A stretch of DNA of 64,000 bases from Leisingera sp. ANG59 (GCF_013317235.1 NZ_WLCM01000005.1:29146-93145); one strand, 5' to 3'. Numbered from the stretch's first letter, positions 15,804-24,686 are shown. The notes: generated by a model from the sequence alone, not told the origin. A program made the numbers and translations.

Positions 15804-17084
15804 TCAGGCGTCGAGCACATCCTGCAGGGTGCGCAGGCCGGTCTTCGGCGCCTGCACCAGCACCGACATGTTGCCCGGCAAATGTTCATTGCGCAGCATC
15901 TTCATGTGGGCCTCGGGAAGGTCATTCCAGGTGAACACTTCGGACATGCAGGGATCAAGGCGGCGTTCGACCATCAGCTTGTTGGCAGCCGCGGCCTGCT
16001 TGAGGTGGGCAAAGTGCGAGCCCTGCAGGCGCTTCTGGTGCATCCACATGTAGCGCACGTCGAAGGTCAGGTTGTAACCGGTGGTGCCCGCGCAGATCAC
16101 GACCATGCCGCCTTTCTTGACCACAAAGGTGGAGACCGGGAAGGTCGCCTCGCCGGGGTGCTCGAACACCATGTCGACATTTACGCCTTTGCCGGTAATG
16201 TCCCAGATCGCTTTGCCGAACTTGCGCACTTCCTTAAACCACTCGGCATATTCCGGTGTGTTCACGGTGGGCAGCTGGCCCCAGCAGTTGAAGTCCTTGC
16301 GGTTCAGAACGCCCTTGGCGCCTAAGCCCATGACGAAGTCGCGCTTGCTTTCGTCCGAGATCACGCCGATGGCGTTGGCGCCGGCGGTATTGATCAGCTG
16401 GATCGCATAGGAGCCGAGGCCGCCGGAGGCGCCCCAGACCAGCACGTTCTGACCCGGTTTCAGGTCGTGCGGCTCATGGCCGAACAGCATCCGGTAGGCG
16501 GTCGCCAGGGTCAGCGTGTAACAGGCGCTTTCTTCCCAGGTCAGGTGCTTGGGCCGCGGCATCAGCTGCTGGGCCTGCACATTGGTGAACTGGGCAAACG
16601 ATCCGTCCGGCGTCTCATAGCCCCAGATCCGCTGGCTGGGGGAGTACATCGGGTCGCCGCCGTTGCATTCCTCGTCGTCGCCGTCGTCCTGGTTGCAGTG
16701 GATCACGACCTCGTCGCCAACCTTCCAGCGGGTCACCTTGGAGCCCACAGCCCAGACGATACCTGAGGCATCGGAACCGGCAATGTGGTAAGGTGCCTTG
16801 TGGCCGTCAAACGGCGAAATCGGCTTGCCCAGAGACGCCCAGACGCCGTTGTAGTTGACGCCCGCCGCCATCACCAGGACCAGCACCTCGTTGCTGTCCA
16901 GCTCGGGCACATCGACCACTTCCTGCACCATTGCGGTATTCGGCTCGCCGTGGCGCTCCTTGCGGATCGCCCATGCATACATCTTCTTGGGCACATAGCC
17001 CATCGGGGGAATTTCCCCCAGCTCGTAAAGGTCTTTCTCGGGCGCCTCGTACGACATGACGTCAGTCTGGGTATCCAATGCCAT
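15804..17084 (-). CDS. ccr: Crotonyl-CoA carboxylase/reductase
   Basis: The 426-residue medium-chain dehydrogenase/reductase is a Ccr. It has the long N-terminal YEAPEKDLYELGEIPPMGYVP leader, the insert EVVIHCNQDDGDDEECNGGD, and the NADPH loop VLVWGASGGLGSYAIQLINTAGA near residue 220. This enzyme reductively carboxylates crotonyl-CoA to ethylmalonyl-CoA, the key step of the ethylmalonyl-CoA pathway for acetyl-CoA assimilation. The start at 17084 has GGAGG six bases upstream; the frame stays open further upstream without family similarity. The ecm gene for the next pathway mutase lies just beyond the adjacent acyltransferase. Confidence 0.96.
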   Translation of the reverse strand: MALDTQTDVMSYEAPEKDLYELGEIPPMGYVPKKMYAWAIRKERHGEPNTAMVQEVVDVPELDSNEVLVLVMAAGVNYNGVWASLGKPISPFDGHKAPYHIAGSDASGIVWAVGSKVTRWKVGDEVVIHCNQDDGDDEECNGGDPMYSPSQRIWGYETPDGSFAQFTNVQAQQLMPRPKHLTWEESACYTLTLATAYRMLFGHEPHDLKPGQNVLVWGASGGLGSYAIQLINTAGANAIGVISDESKRDFVMGLGAKGVLNRKDFNCWGQLPTVNTPEYAEWFKEVRKFGKAIWDITGKGVNVDMVFEHPGEATFPVSTFVVKKGGMVVICAGTTGYNLTFDVRYMWMHQKRLQGSHFAHLKQAAAANKLMVERRLDPCMSEVFTWNDLPEAHMKMLRNEHLPGNMSVLVQAPKTGLRTLQDVLDA

Positions 17085-17196
17085 GATGGCCTCCTTTGCA
17101 TCCTGTTCTTTGCCGCGGTGCAGAATCGCAGCGGTTACCTGATGGATAGGATTGAGAAGGTAATATTGCAACCACTTTCGCGGCGTTTGAGTAATT

Positions 17197-18627
17197 TTAT
17201 GACCCAGCGGATGCAGCATTACTCTTAGCGGGTGCAGAAAAATCACTGCGGCCGCCGGGCAAACCGCTGTCCTCGGGCAGCAGATGACGGACCGAGTTGG
17301 CATAAAACTCCAGCAGATCCTGGCGATCCGCCATGGGTGTGATACGTCCTCCCGCTTCCATCACCAGCCCGCGCCGCAACAGCTGGCTCAGGCCCGCCTC
17401 AGCCGCATAAGACAGATCGTCCCGCGGAATATGGACATGCGCCAGCGGCATTGCGGCAACCAGATCCTCAAGCCGGTGCTCAATCGCTGCGCGGCTGAGC
17501 GGGCCGTGCCGCAGCAGGATGGCCGCGATCAGAGGCACGGGCAGCACCGGAACAATGGCGCTGATCCGCTGCATCAGCTCCCGTGCCAGCGGTTTGGTGA
17601 TATCGCCTTCGCGCCCTGCCCCGAACCTGGCCAGGCTGAGCGGGCGGCCGAAATTCACCGCGGCATAGCCGGCCCGGCGGTGGCGGCCGGTCAGCCACAG
17701 CCACAGCTGCCGCAGCAACCGCAGCGCCACCAGCCCGATCCGGGCACGGAAGCGGCGGTCGCCTGCCTTGGCGGCAGAGGTCAGGATCTTATCCTCCAGC
17801 ACCCGGTCGTAATTCAGCGCCACCGGCACAAACACCACGTCGCGCCGGTCCGGGTCATAGCCCTCGACGATGTATTTCAGCAGTCCCAGCCTGGGCTGGG
17901 CCAGGACACCGTCGAGGCTCAGCCCGCCCTCGGGGAACATCGCCTGGGTGGAGCCGCCGCGGGTGGCCAGACGCACATAGGCTGCCAGCACCTTGCGGTA
18001 GAGATCATTGCGCGACCGGCGGCGGATGAAATAGGCGCCCATCGCCCGGATCAGCCGGCTGAGCGGCCAGACCCGCGCCCATTCGCCAACCGCATAAGAC
18101 AGTGCTGAGCGCTCCGCCGCAAGATAGGTGACCAGCACATAGTCCATGTTGGACCGGTGGTTCATCACGAAAACCACGGTGGACTTGGGGTCGATGGCCC
18201 GCAGCGCCTCCTCGTCCTGGTGGCCCAGCCGCACCCGGTAAACCGCGTTGGACAGGAACCGCGCCGCCCGGATGGCAAAGCTGAAATAGGCAAAGGCCGA
18301 GAAGCCCGGCACGATCTCGCGTGCATAGCGGCGCACCTGTTCGAATGCCACGTTCTCCGGGATACCCTCTGCCGCGGCATGGTCCGCCGCCGCCTGCGCC
18401 ACCTGCGGATCGTGAATCAGCCGCTGGATCATGTCGTGGCGGCGTGCCAGCTTGAACGGCTCGATCGGTCGTTCCAACCGCTGATTAAGCCGCGCCACCG
18501 CCCGTTCCAGCCGCCGCCGGAAAAACCAGCGCACCGAGGGGAACAGGAAATGCGAGGCAAAGGTCACCGCGGCGAAGCCCACGATCAGCACGAATAGCCA
18601 CAGCGGCAGTTCCACGGTTTGCGTCAT
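17197..18627 (-). CDS. PlsB/PlsC-like glycerophosphate acyltransferase
   Basis: The protein is about 476 residues long. A membrane helix near the start (LPLWLFVLIVGFAAVTF) is followed by a basic segment and an acyltransferase domain with the HX4D box FVMNHRSNMD, the second block SRLIRAMGAYFIRRRSRND and the FPEGG box. These motifs acylate glycerol-3-phosphate or lysophospholipid in the inner membrane. The start is uncertain. ATG 18627 lacks a clear ribosome site; ATG 18645 has GGAGG too close. The gene sits between ccr and ecm and its promoter region faces that of ecm. Confidence 0.82.
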   Translation of the reverse strand: MTQTVELPLWLFVLIVGFAAVTFASHFLFPSVRWFFRRRLERAVARLNQRLERPIEPFKLARRHDMIQRLIHDPQVAQAAADHAAAEGIPENVAFEQVRRYAREIVPGFSAFAYFSFAIRAARFLSNAVYRVRLGHQDEEALRAIDPKSTVVFVMNHRSNMDYVLVTYLAAERSALSYAVGEWARVWPLSRLIRAMGAYFIRRRSRNDLYRKVLAAYVRLATRGGSTQAMFPEGGLSLDGVLAQPRLGLLKYIVEGYDPDRRDVVFVPVALNYDRVLEDKILTSAAKAGDRRFRARIGLVALRLLRQLWLWLTGRHRRAGYAAVNFGRPLSLARFGAGREGDITKPLARELMQRISAIVPVLPVPLIAAILLRHGPLSRAAIEHRLEDLVAAMPLAHVHIPRDDLSYAAEAGLSQLLRRGLVMEAGGRITPMADRQDLLEFYANSVRHLLPEDSGLPGGRSDFSAPAKSNAASAGS

Positions 18628-18796
18628 AGTTGAACAGTTGCCCATGGCCTCCGCCTTGACAAGCACCAAGACACCCTGGCTTCCCGCCGCAGAAGCGGAA
18701 TTGCCGCAACGCAGCGAATTGACATGGGTCGAAAATTGCAGTCTACATCTGCGTGACGAAATAAAATTACCGCCACACTGACTCGCGAGGCCCGAC

Positions 18797-20764
18797 ATGC
18801 CGCAGATGCAAAAAGACCGCCCCTGGCTGATCCGCACCTACGCCGGCCATTCCACGGCATCGGCATCCAACGCGCTTTACCGCGCCAACCTGGCCAAGGG
18901 GCAGACCGGCCTCTCGGTCGCCTTCGACCTGCCGACCCAGACCGGCTATGACAGCGACCATGTGCTGGCCCGCGGCGAAGTGGGCAAGGTTGGCGTTCCA
19001 GTTTGCCATCTGGGCGATATGCGGGCGCTGTTCAAAGAGATCCCGCTGGAACAGATGAACACCTCGATGACCATTAACGCCACCGCCCCCTGGCTGCTGG
19101 CGCTCTATATCGCGGTGGCCGAGGAACAGGGCGCGGATGTCTCCAAGCTGCAGGGCACGGTGCAAAACGACCTGATCAAAGAGTATCTTAGCCGCGGCAC
19201 CTATGTCTGCCCGCCCAAGCCCAGCCTCAAGATGATCGCGGATGTGGCGGAGTACTGCTACACCAACGTGCCCAAATGGAACCCGATGAACGTGTGTTCC
19301 TACCACCTGCAGGAGGCCGGTGCCACGCCGGAGCAGGAGCTGGCCTTTGCCCTGGCCACTGCCCAGGCGGTGCTGGATGAGCTGAAGCCGCGCATCGCGC
19401 CCGAGGACTTCCCGGCCATGGTCGGCCGCATCTCCTTCTTCGTGAACGCCGGCATCCGTTTTGTCACCGAAATGTGCAAGATGCGCGCCTTTGTCGACCT
19501 GTGGGACGAGATCTGCGAGCAGCGCTACGGCGTTGCCGATCCCAAGTTCCGCCGCTTCCGCTATGGTGTGCAGGTGAACTCGCTGGGCCTGACCGAGCAG
19601 CAGCCGGAAAACAACGTCTACCGCATTCTGATCGAGATGCTGGCGGTGACCCTGTCGAAAAAGGCCCGCGCCCGCGCGGTGCAGCTGCCCGCCTGGAACG
19701 AAGCGCTTGGCCTGCCCCGCCCCTGGGATCAGCAGTGGTCAATGCGGATGCAGCAGATACTGGCCTATGAGACCGACCTCTTGGAGTACGGCGACCTGTT
19801 CGACCGCAACCCGGCGGTCGATGCCAAAGTCGAGGAGCTGAAGGAAGGCGCCCGCGCCGAGCTGGCGAACCTGGAATCGATGGGCGGCGCGGTGGCGTCC
19901 ATTGAGTACATGAAAGGCCGCTTGGTCGATTCCAACGCCGAACGGCTGAACCGAATCGAGAAGAACGAAACCGTCGTGGTCGGCGTCAACAAATGGACCG
20001 ATGGCGAGCCCTCGCCGCTGCAGACCGAGGATGGCGGCATCATGGTGGTCGACCCGGCGGTGGAACAGGAACAGATCAGCCGCCTGAACGCCTGGCGCGG
20101 CGAGCGTGACAATGTCGCAGTGCAATCGGCGCTCGCTTCCCTGCGGGCAGCTGCACAAAGCGGCACCAATATCATGGAGCCCTCGATTGCCGCCGCCAAG
20201 GCGGGCGTCACCACCGGCGAATGGGCGGAAGAAATGCGCAAGGTCCACGGCACCTACCGCGGCCCGACCGGCGTGTCGGCCTCTGTCTCCAACAAGACCG
20301 AAGGACTGGACGACCTGCGCGATGCGGTCAATGCCGTCAGCGACGTGCTGGGCCGCCGGATCAAGTTCGTGGTCGGCAAGCCGGGCCTGGACGGCCACTC
20401 CAACGGCGCCGAGCAGATCGCCTTTCGCGCCCGCGACTGCGGCATGGACATCACCTATGACGGCATCCGCATGACCCCGGCTGAACTGGTGGAAGCGGCG
20501 CAGAAGGACGACGCCCATGTGGTCGGCCTGTCGATCCTGTCCGGCAGCCATCTGCCGCTGGTCGAGGAAATGATGCAGCGTATGCGCGACGCGGGTCTGG
20601 AGCATATTCCCGTGGTCGTCGGCGGAATTATCCCGGACGAAGACGCGCAAAAGCTGAAGTCTATGGGGGTAGCCCGAGTTTACACCCCCAAGGATTTCGA
20701 GCTAAATTCAATCATGAGCGATATTGTCGACCTGGCAAAGCCACCTAAAATTGCAGTGAATTGA
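18797..20764 (+). CDS. ecm: Ethylmalonyl-CoA mutase
   Basis: The 655-residue protein has a methylmalonyl-CoA-mutase-like TIM barrel (RTYAGHSTASASNALYRANL, SVAFDLPTQTGYDSDH) and a C-terminal cobalamin domain with the base-off motif Asp532-x-His534-x-x-Gly in GLDGHSNGAEQ, then LSILSGSHLPL and VGGIIPDEDA. Its start (MPQMQKDRPWLIRTYAG) and proximity to ccr identify it as Ecm (MeaA), which turns (2R)-ethylmalonyl-CoA into methylsuccinyl-CoA. Methylmalonyl-CoA mutase is less likely. It is transcribed away from ccr. No B12 riboswitch was recognised upstream. Confidence 0.94.
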   Translation: MPQMQKDRPWLIRTYAGHSTASASNALYRANLAKGQTGLSVAFDLPTQTGYDSDHVLARGEVGKVGVPVCHLGDMRALFKEIPLEQMNTSMTINATAPWLLALYIAVAEEQGADVSKLQGTVQNDLIKEYLSRGTYVCPPKPSLKMIADVAEYCYTNVPKWNPMNVCSYHLQEAGATPEQELAFALATAQAVLDELKPRIAPEDFPAMVGRISFFVNAGIRFVTEMCKMRAFVDLWDEICEQRYGVADPKFRRFRYGVQVNSLGLTEQQPENNVYRILIEMLAVTLSKKARARAVQLPAWNEALGLPRPWDQQWSMRMQQILAYETDLLEYGDLFDRNPAVDAKVEELKEGARAELANLESMGGAVASIEYMKGRLVDSNAERLNRIEKNETVVVGVNKWTDGEPSPLQTEDGGIMVVDPAVEQEQISRLNAWRGERDNVAVQSALASLRAAAQSGTNIMEPSIAAAKAGVTTGEWAEEMRKVHGTYRGPTGVSASVSNKTEGLDDLRDAVNAVSDVLGRRIKFVVGKPGLDGHSNGAEQIAFRARDCGMDITYDGIRMTPAELVEAAQKDDAHVVGLSILSGSHLPLVEEMMQRMRDAGLEHIPVVVGGIIPDEDAQKLKSMGVARVYTPKDFELNSIMSDIVDLAKPPKIAVN

Positions 20765-20835
20765 CTTTTAATAGGCAACTTCCTGCAAATAGCCCAGAAA
20801 GATGCTGAAACGCGTCTGGAAATTGGGCCATAAAG

Positions 20836-20870
20836 AATGACATACCGGATTTTCCGGTATGTCATTTTTA
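20836..20870 (+). promoter_or_regulatory. Perfect hairpin with T-run between ecm and the H-NS-like gene
   Basis: AATGACATACCGGA (20836-20849) pairs perfectly with TCCGGTATGTCATT (20853-20866) around TTT, then TTTTA follows. It could terminate ecm, 71 bases after its stop. However, it ends only 17 bases before the next ATG, so it may instead be an attenuator or operator of the H-NS-like gene. Confidence 0.75.
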
Positions 20871-20883
20871 TATGGAGATCAAA

Positions 20884-21201
20884 ATGACCTTCGATCTTTC
20901 GGCTATGAGCAGAAAAGAGCTTCTCCAGCTGCAAAGCGATGTTGGAAAGGCATTGCAGGAAGCAGAACTGCGCGAGCGTCAGGAAGCCCTGAAAGCCGCC
21001 GAAGAAGCTGCCGCTAAATACGGTTTTTCGCTGGATGAAATCGCCAGCGCATCGCGACAGGGCGCCAAGAAAACCAAAGCGGCACCGAAATACCGCAACC
21101 CGAACAACCCCGAGGAAACCTGGACCGGCCGCGGCCGCAAACCGCATTGGGTGCATGCCGCGCTGACCGCGGGCATGGATATTTCCGACCTGGAAATCTG
21201 A
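20884..21201 (+). CDS. H-NS/HvrA-type nucleoid-associated protein
   Basis: The 105-residue protein has an N-terminal coiled-coil-like helix ([20 protein letters not shown], then an Ala/Glu-rich stretch) for dimerisation. Its C-terminal H-NS DNA-binding core is [21 protein letters not shown], with the hallmark TW-x-GRGRKP. Members silence AT-rich or foreign DNA; Rhodobacter HvrA also tunes photosynthesis genes. The start at 20884 is preceded by GGAG at 5 bases; an ATG four codons earlier overlaps that site. deoD follows after 20 bases. Confidence 0.9.
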   Translation: MTFDLSAMSRKELLQLQSDVGKALQEAELRERQEALKAAEEAAAKYGFSLDEIASASRQGAKKTKAAPKYRNPNNPEETWTGRGRKPHWVHAALTAGMDISDLEI

Positions 21202-21221
21202 CGCCTGAGCGGAGCGAAGCA

Positions 21222-21926
21222 ATGACCATTCATATTGGCGCCGCACCGGGCGACATTGCCGAAACCGTGCTGATGCCAGGCGACCCGTACCGCGCGAAAT
21301 GGGCGGCTGAAACTTTTCTGGAGGACGCCCGGCTGGTCAACGAAGTGCGCGGGATGCTGGGCTATACAGGCACTTGGAACGGCCACCGGGTCACCATCCA
21401 GGGCAGCGGCATGGGCATGCCCTCGCTGTCGATCTACGCCAATGAGTTGATCCGCGATTACGGCGCAAAAACCCTGATCCGCATCGGCTCCTGCGGCGGC
21501 ATGCAGGACAAGGTCAAGGTCCGCGACGTGATCCTGGCCATGACCGCAAGCACCGTGAACAGCCCCTCCAGCGGTATTTTCCGTGAGCTGAATTTTGCCC
21601 CCTGCGCCGACTGGGGCTTGCTGCAGGCGGCCGCCCAGGCGGCTGCCAAACGCGGCTCAGCCACCCATATCGGCGGCATCTACTCCTCGGACGTGTTCTA
21701 TGACGAACGCCCCGACCTGAACGAGCAGATGGTGCGCCATGGCATCCTGGGCGTTGAGATGGAAGCGGCGGAACTCTACACGCTGGCCGCCCGCCACGGC
21801 TGCCGGGCGCTGGCGGTGCTGACCGTGTCCGACCATCTGGGCACCGGCGAGGCTTTGTCCTCGGATCAGCGTGAACGCAGTTTTGGTGATATGGCTGAAA
21901 TTGCGCTGGAGGCAGCATTTAGCTGA
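21222..21926 (+). CDS. deoD: Purine-nucleoside phosphorylase, DeoD type
   Basis: The 234-residue protein is a hexameric PNP of the DeoD type. It begins [27 protein letters not shown], with the phosphate-binding RIGSCGGMQ segment near residue 88, [13 protein letters not shown] near residue 180 for the nucleoside, and the catalytic Asp in [10 protein letters not shown] near residue 205. It cleaves purine nucleosides to base plus ribose- or deoxyribose-1-phosphate. The start is supported by a GGAG nine bases upstream. It probably shares a transcript with the H-NS-like gene, and its role would complement the BMP-type nucleoside importer elsewhere in the window. Confidence 0.93.
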   Translation: MTIHIGAAPGDIAETVLMPGDPYRAKWAAETFLEDARLVNEVRGMLGYTGTWNGHRVTIQGSGMGMPSLSIYANELIRDYGAKTLIRIGSCGGMQDKVKVRDVILAMTASTVNSPSSGIFRELNFAPCADWGLLQAAAQAAAKRGSATHIGGIYSSDVFYDERPDLNEQMVRHGILGVEMEAAELYTLAARHGCRALAVLTVSDHLGTGEALSSDQRERSFGDMAEIALEAAFS

Positions 21927-21955
21927 CGTTGCGTAAATTCATTATTGGCAATGAA

Positions 21956-21985
21956 AAGGGCAGCGGTTTCTCCGCTGCCCTTTAT
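21956..21985 (+). terminator. Intrinsic terminator after deoD
   Basis: AAGGGCAGCGG (21956-21966) pairs with CCGCTGCCCTT (21972-21982) around TTTCT, followed by TATTGTTT. Confidence 0.85.
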
Positions 21986-22082
21986 TGTTTCATGACTGCG
22001 AAGCGCCTGGCGGCAACTCGGCTGTTTTCCGAGCGGCAGAAATTTGGCAGCACATTCCGGTTAAATGCAAAATGCGCGTGGT

Positions 22083-22940
22083 TCAGCCGCGGCCATGGCT
22101 GCGGTCATAGCCATTGGGCGGCGGGCTTTTCCAATCACCCAGCGCCCCTTCTGCCGGGGCAAAGACCTCAACCAGCAGCGGGTAACACGCGGCCGTATCG
22201 CTGGAATGCTCCGCCGAGCAATCACCGCCCGGGCAGGCGCTGAGACTGCCCAAGAGGTCAATCTCGGAAAAAAACTCCAGGTAATCGCCGGGACGCACCG
22301 GGCTTGCCTTCATGAAATACTGGCCGGTGCCGCGGGTGAAGCCGGTGCACATGAAGACATTGAGTACATCATGCACATGCGGCTCTGCCTCTGCCGGTGA
22401 CACGCCCAGATGATCTGCCAGCGCCCGGGTCAGGTTTGAGTGGCAGCAGTGGTGGTACTGGCTGCCCGCCAGCAGGTTTCCGGTATAGGGGTCGCAGCGG
22501 GTGCCGATAACGTCATGCACCGAGCCGCCGAATTCGTCGATACCGTACCAGCCCAGCGTGTCCGCCACGACGGTCGCCATCGGACGCAGATGCGGAAAGC
22601 TGGTCCACATCCGCTCGCCGGTGGTGATATGGGTGCCATGCAGGGCGCGGGTCTTGCCGGAATAGAACCGCTCGCTGAGATCGGTCTTGTTCCACAGGTT
22701 GAGATCGCCCACCTGCGGCCCCTCGATTGAGGTTATGCGGAAGAAATGCCCGGCGGGCACCTCGAAACAGGCGGCATCGCGGGGCGGCACCCGCACCTCG
22801 CCGGTTTTCACCGCGCTTTCCCGCGCCCGGCTGTACAGCGCCAGGTCCGGCACCGGCAGGGTGTCGTTCGGGTAGCAGATCACCGGTTTGACGGCGCGGC
22901 GGGCCGCAGCGTCGGCGGGGGCAGCGGGAGTGCTGGACAT
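22083..22940 (-). CDS. DUF1989 (urea carboxylase-associated) family protein
   Basis: The 285-residue protein falls in the DUF1989 family, related to the urea-amidolyase-associated proteins. Visible family traits are VPAGHFFRITSIEGPQVGDLN, the RALHGTHITTGERMWT segment, and a cysteine/histidine cluster GSQYHHCCHSNL, with MCTGFTRGTGQYFM later. The conserved His/Cys/Glu positions suggest a metal site, but no activity is established to my knowledge. Neither urea carboxylase nor a urea transporter is adjacent. The gene stands alone, convergent with deoD. Confidence 0.8.
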   Translation of the reverse strand: MSSTPAAPADAAARRAVKPVICYPNDTLPVPDLALYSRARESAVKTGEVRVPPRDAACFEVPAGHFFRITSIEGPQVGDLNLWNKTDLSERFYSGKTRALHGTHITTGERMWTSFPHLRPMATVVADTLGWYGIDEFGGSVHDVIGTRCDPYTGNLLAGSQYHHCCHSNLTRALADHLGVSPAEAEPHVHDVLNVFMCTGFTRGTGQYFMKASPVRPGDYLEFFSEIDLLGSLSACPGGDCSAEHSSDTAACYPLLVEVFAPAEGALGDWKSPPPNGYDRSHGRG

Positions 22941-23042
22941 GGGGGCAAACCTTCCTGTTCGTTTGCCCCATCAAGACCTCATCCCCGCCCCGGCGCAAGC
23001 CCTTCGCGCAGCAGGCACCCCTGCAGCTGTAACGGTGCCCTG

Positions 23043-23237
23043 TCAGGTGCTGCGCTGCGGATTACGGCAGATGCGGGGGGCGGCTTCCCCGGGTTCCACG
23101 GCACCGCAAGAGATGCAACGCCAGTGCCCTTCGGACTTGACCTGCCGCCAGCGGCAATTGCGGGTGAGATCCATCGCACGATGGCGCCACAGGAAGTAGC
23201 AAAGGACGCCAACCGCAAGGGCAACAACAAGTATCAT
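23043..23237 (-). CDS. Small membrane protein with a CxxC pair
   Basis: This 64-residue product opens with one hydrophobic helix (MILVVALAVGVLCYFLW), then a basic soluble part with an ISC-type pair, WRCISCGAVEPGEAAPRICRN. Four cysteines could bind a metal, although the spacing is not that of a standard zinc ribbon. It lies between the DUF1989 gene and another small gene on the same strand. I do not recognise its function; the organised architecture argues that it is real. Confidence 0.6.
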   Translation of the reverse strand: MILVVALAVGVLCYFLWRHRAMDLTRNCRWRQVKSEGHWRCISCGAVEPGEAAPRICRNPQRST

Positions 23238-23307
23238 GCAGCCTGTCTAGCCCTGACGGCGCGGCCCTTCAAATGCAAATCCCGCACGAGGACCGCGGCG
23301 GCCCGCT

Positions 23308-23469
23308 TCACGCAGCCTGGTAGTATTCGAACAACTGGTCCTGCTCCGGCTCCTGCCCGCTCTGCATAAGTGTTTCGGGGGTGTAGTAGGCATAGGCCTG
23401 CTCCAGCGCCTCCAGCGCGGCGCGGGCGGCTTTGGCTTGCTGCTCTTCCAGAGTTTCAACGGGTTTCAT
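23308..23469 (-). CDS. Small acidic protein, 53 residues, unknown function
   Basis: The frame encodes MKPVETLEEQQAKAARAALE, an alanine/glutamate-rich helix continuing into EQAYAYYTPETL, and ends DQLFEYYQAA. An almost ideal ribosome site, AAGGAGA, lies 8 bases before the ATG, which is why I accept so short a gene. The composition suggests a helical protein rich in tyrosine (YAYY and EYY). It lies 70 bases upstream of the small membrane protein on the same strand, so the two may be co-transcribed. No family could be named. Confidence 0.7.
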   Translation of the reverse strand: MKPVETLEEQQAKAARAALEALEQAYAYYTPETLMQSGQEPEQDQLFEYYQAA

Positions 23470-23603
23470 CGGGCGGTCTCCTTATTTGCGGCACCATCCT
23501 CCCTTGCCCGGCAACATAACTTCTGCCGTCCTCGCGCGCACCGGATGTTTTTGCAGCCTTGCCATGCAGTTAGCGCAAGCCGGCGCCCCTCAGCCCACCC
23601 AGC

Positions 23604-24314
23604 TCAGCCGATCAGAAAATGCCCGGCCAGCCCCAGCGCAAATCCCGCGACCGCGCCCAGCGCAGGCGCGCTGCTGCGGTTGCTGTGCGCCTTTGGGGCG
23701 ATGTCCTGAAACAGCAGGTAAAGGATGCCGCCCGCGGCAAAGATCATGATTGCCCCCAGTACCGCATGGGCATCCGCCAGCCAGACCAGCCCGGCCAGTG
23801 CGCAGGCAGGTCCCAATGCGGCCAGCCCCAGAAACAACAGCAGCACGTGCCAGGCCGGGCTGTCGCCGCTCCAGACCTCGCGGAAGGCGGCAAAGCCCTC
23901 GGGCAGGTTCTGCAGGAAGATCATCAGCGCCAGCAGCTTGGCGGTGGCGGAATCCGCCACCAGCATCGCCCCCAGCGCCATCGCCTCCGGCAGGTAATCC
24001 AGCAGCATCGCCAGCAGCAAGGCGCCGCTGCCCCCGTGGCGCTGCAGAACGGTATCGATCAGGTAGAAAACCAAGCCGCCGGCCGCAAACAGGCCAACAG
24101 CCCAGGCGGGGGGCAGCGCCTCTGCCGCTTCCGGCACCAGCACCAGCGCCACTGCCGAGGCCAGCGCACCGCCGCCAAAGGCCGCGATGGTGTGCAAGAC
24201 CCGGTCGCGCAGCACCGGATTGCCAATGTGCTCGCACCAGGCCAGCAGCCCGCCCAGCGGCATCGAAAGACCGGCAATGCCGGCAAGCAGAATGGCATAG
24301 AAATGCGGTTGCAT
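23604..24314 (-). CDS. ZIP-family divalent metal transporter
   Basis: The 236-residue membrane protein has about eight hydrophobic segments. Its two metal-path motifs are typical of ZIPs: LLDYLPEAMALGAM in the fourth helix region and FLQNLPEGFAAFREV in the fifth. AAGGILYLLFQDIAP lies near the end. It would move zinc, iron or other divalent metals, though the usual histidine in the fourth-helix motif (H-x-x-PE) is replaced by Asp-Tyr-Leu here. No metal regulator is adjacent. The ATG 24314 gives the normal short N-terminus. Confidence 0.85.
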   Translation of the reverse strand: MQPHFYAILLAGIAGLSMPLGGLLAWCEHIGNPVLRDRVLHTIAAFGGGALASAVALVLVPEAAEALPPAWAVGLFAAGGLVFYLIDTVLQRHGGSGALLLAMLLDYLPEAMALGAMLVADSATAKLLALMIFLQNLPEGFAAFREVWSGDSPAWHVLLLFLGLAALGPACALAGLVWLADAHAVLGAIMIFAAGGILYLLFQDIAPKAHSNRSSAPALGAVAGFALGLAGHFLIG

Positions 24315-24359
24315 CCCGGTACCTTAGGGCGGCATCTGGCGCCGCTCAACCGATATAGC

Positions 24360-24629
24360 TCAGATGTTGATGCAGGAGGTCGCTTGCGCCGCCTGCGCCT
24401 CCGTCACATTCAACCCCGGCTGCACGTTACGCAGCACCGTGGCGCCCGCGCCATGGCCTAAGAACTCGGTGCTGACGCGAACCTCCCCGGTGATCCCGGC
24501 CTCCGCGATACAGCCCGGAATCCGTGCATCCGTCGCCGCCAGCTGGCCGCCGATCCGGTCGTGGTCCGTTGCCGTCATACAGCCCGCCATCAGAGCCAGC
24601 GCACCTGAGGCGCATCCAAGAAGTCTCAT
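24360..24629 (-). CDS. Small outer-membrane-type lipoprotein
   Basis: The 89-residue protein has a lipoprotein signal, MRLLGCASGALALMAGC, with the likely lipidated Cys17 in the lipobox LMAGC. The mature part is soluble: TATDHDRIGGQLAATDARI, then a domain with two further cysteines ending QATSCINI. Its start follows soon after the sdhB terminator on the same strand. No family was recognised; related roseobacter genes are usually annotated as hypothetical. Confidence 0.7.
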   Translation of the reverse strand: MRLLGCASGALALMAGCMTATDHDRIGGQLAATDARIPGCIAEAGITGEVRVSTEFLGHGAGATVLRNVQPGLNVTEAQAAQATSCINI

Positions 24630-24651
24630 GCCCGAAATCCGTTGCCTGCAA

Positions 24652-24686
24652 AAATCATACCCCCGGTTTCGCAGGAAACCGGGGGT
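24652..24686 (-). terminator. Terminator of the sdhCDAB operon
   Basis: ACCCCCGGTTTC and GAAACCGGGGGT (24659-24670 and 24675-24686) form a 12-bp stem with a GCAG/CTGC loop. On the minus strand it continues ATGATTTTTG. It lies 55 bases beyond the sdhB stop. Confidence 0.85.

Noticed and set aside
18628-18796. Cobalamin riboswitch before ecm
   Set aside because: No B12-box-like conserved string or long structured leader was recognised. The gap is only 169 bases and GC-rich.
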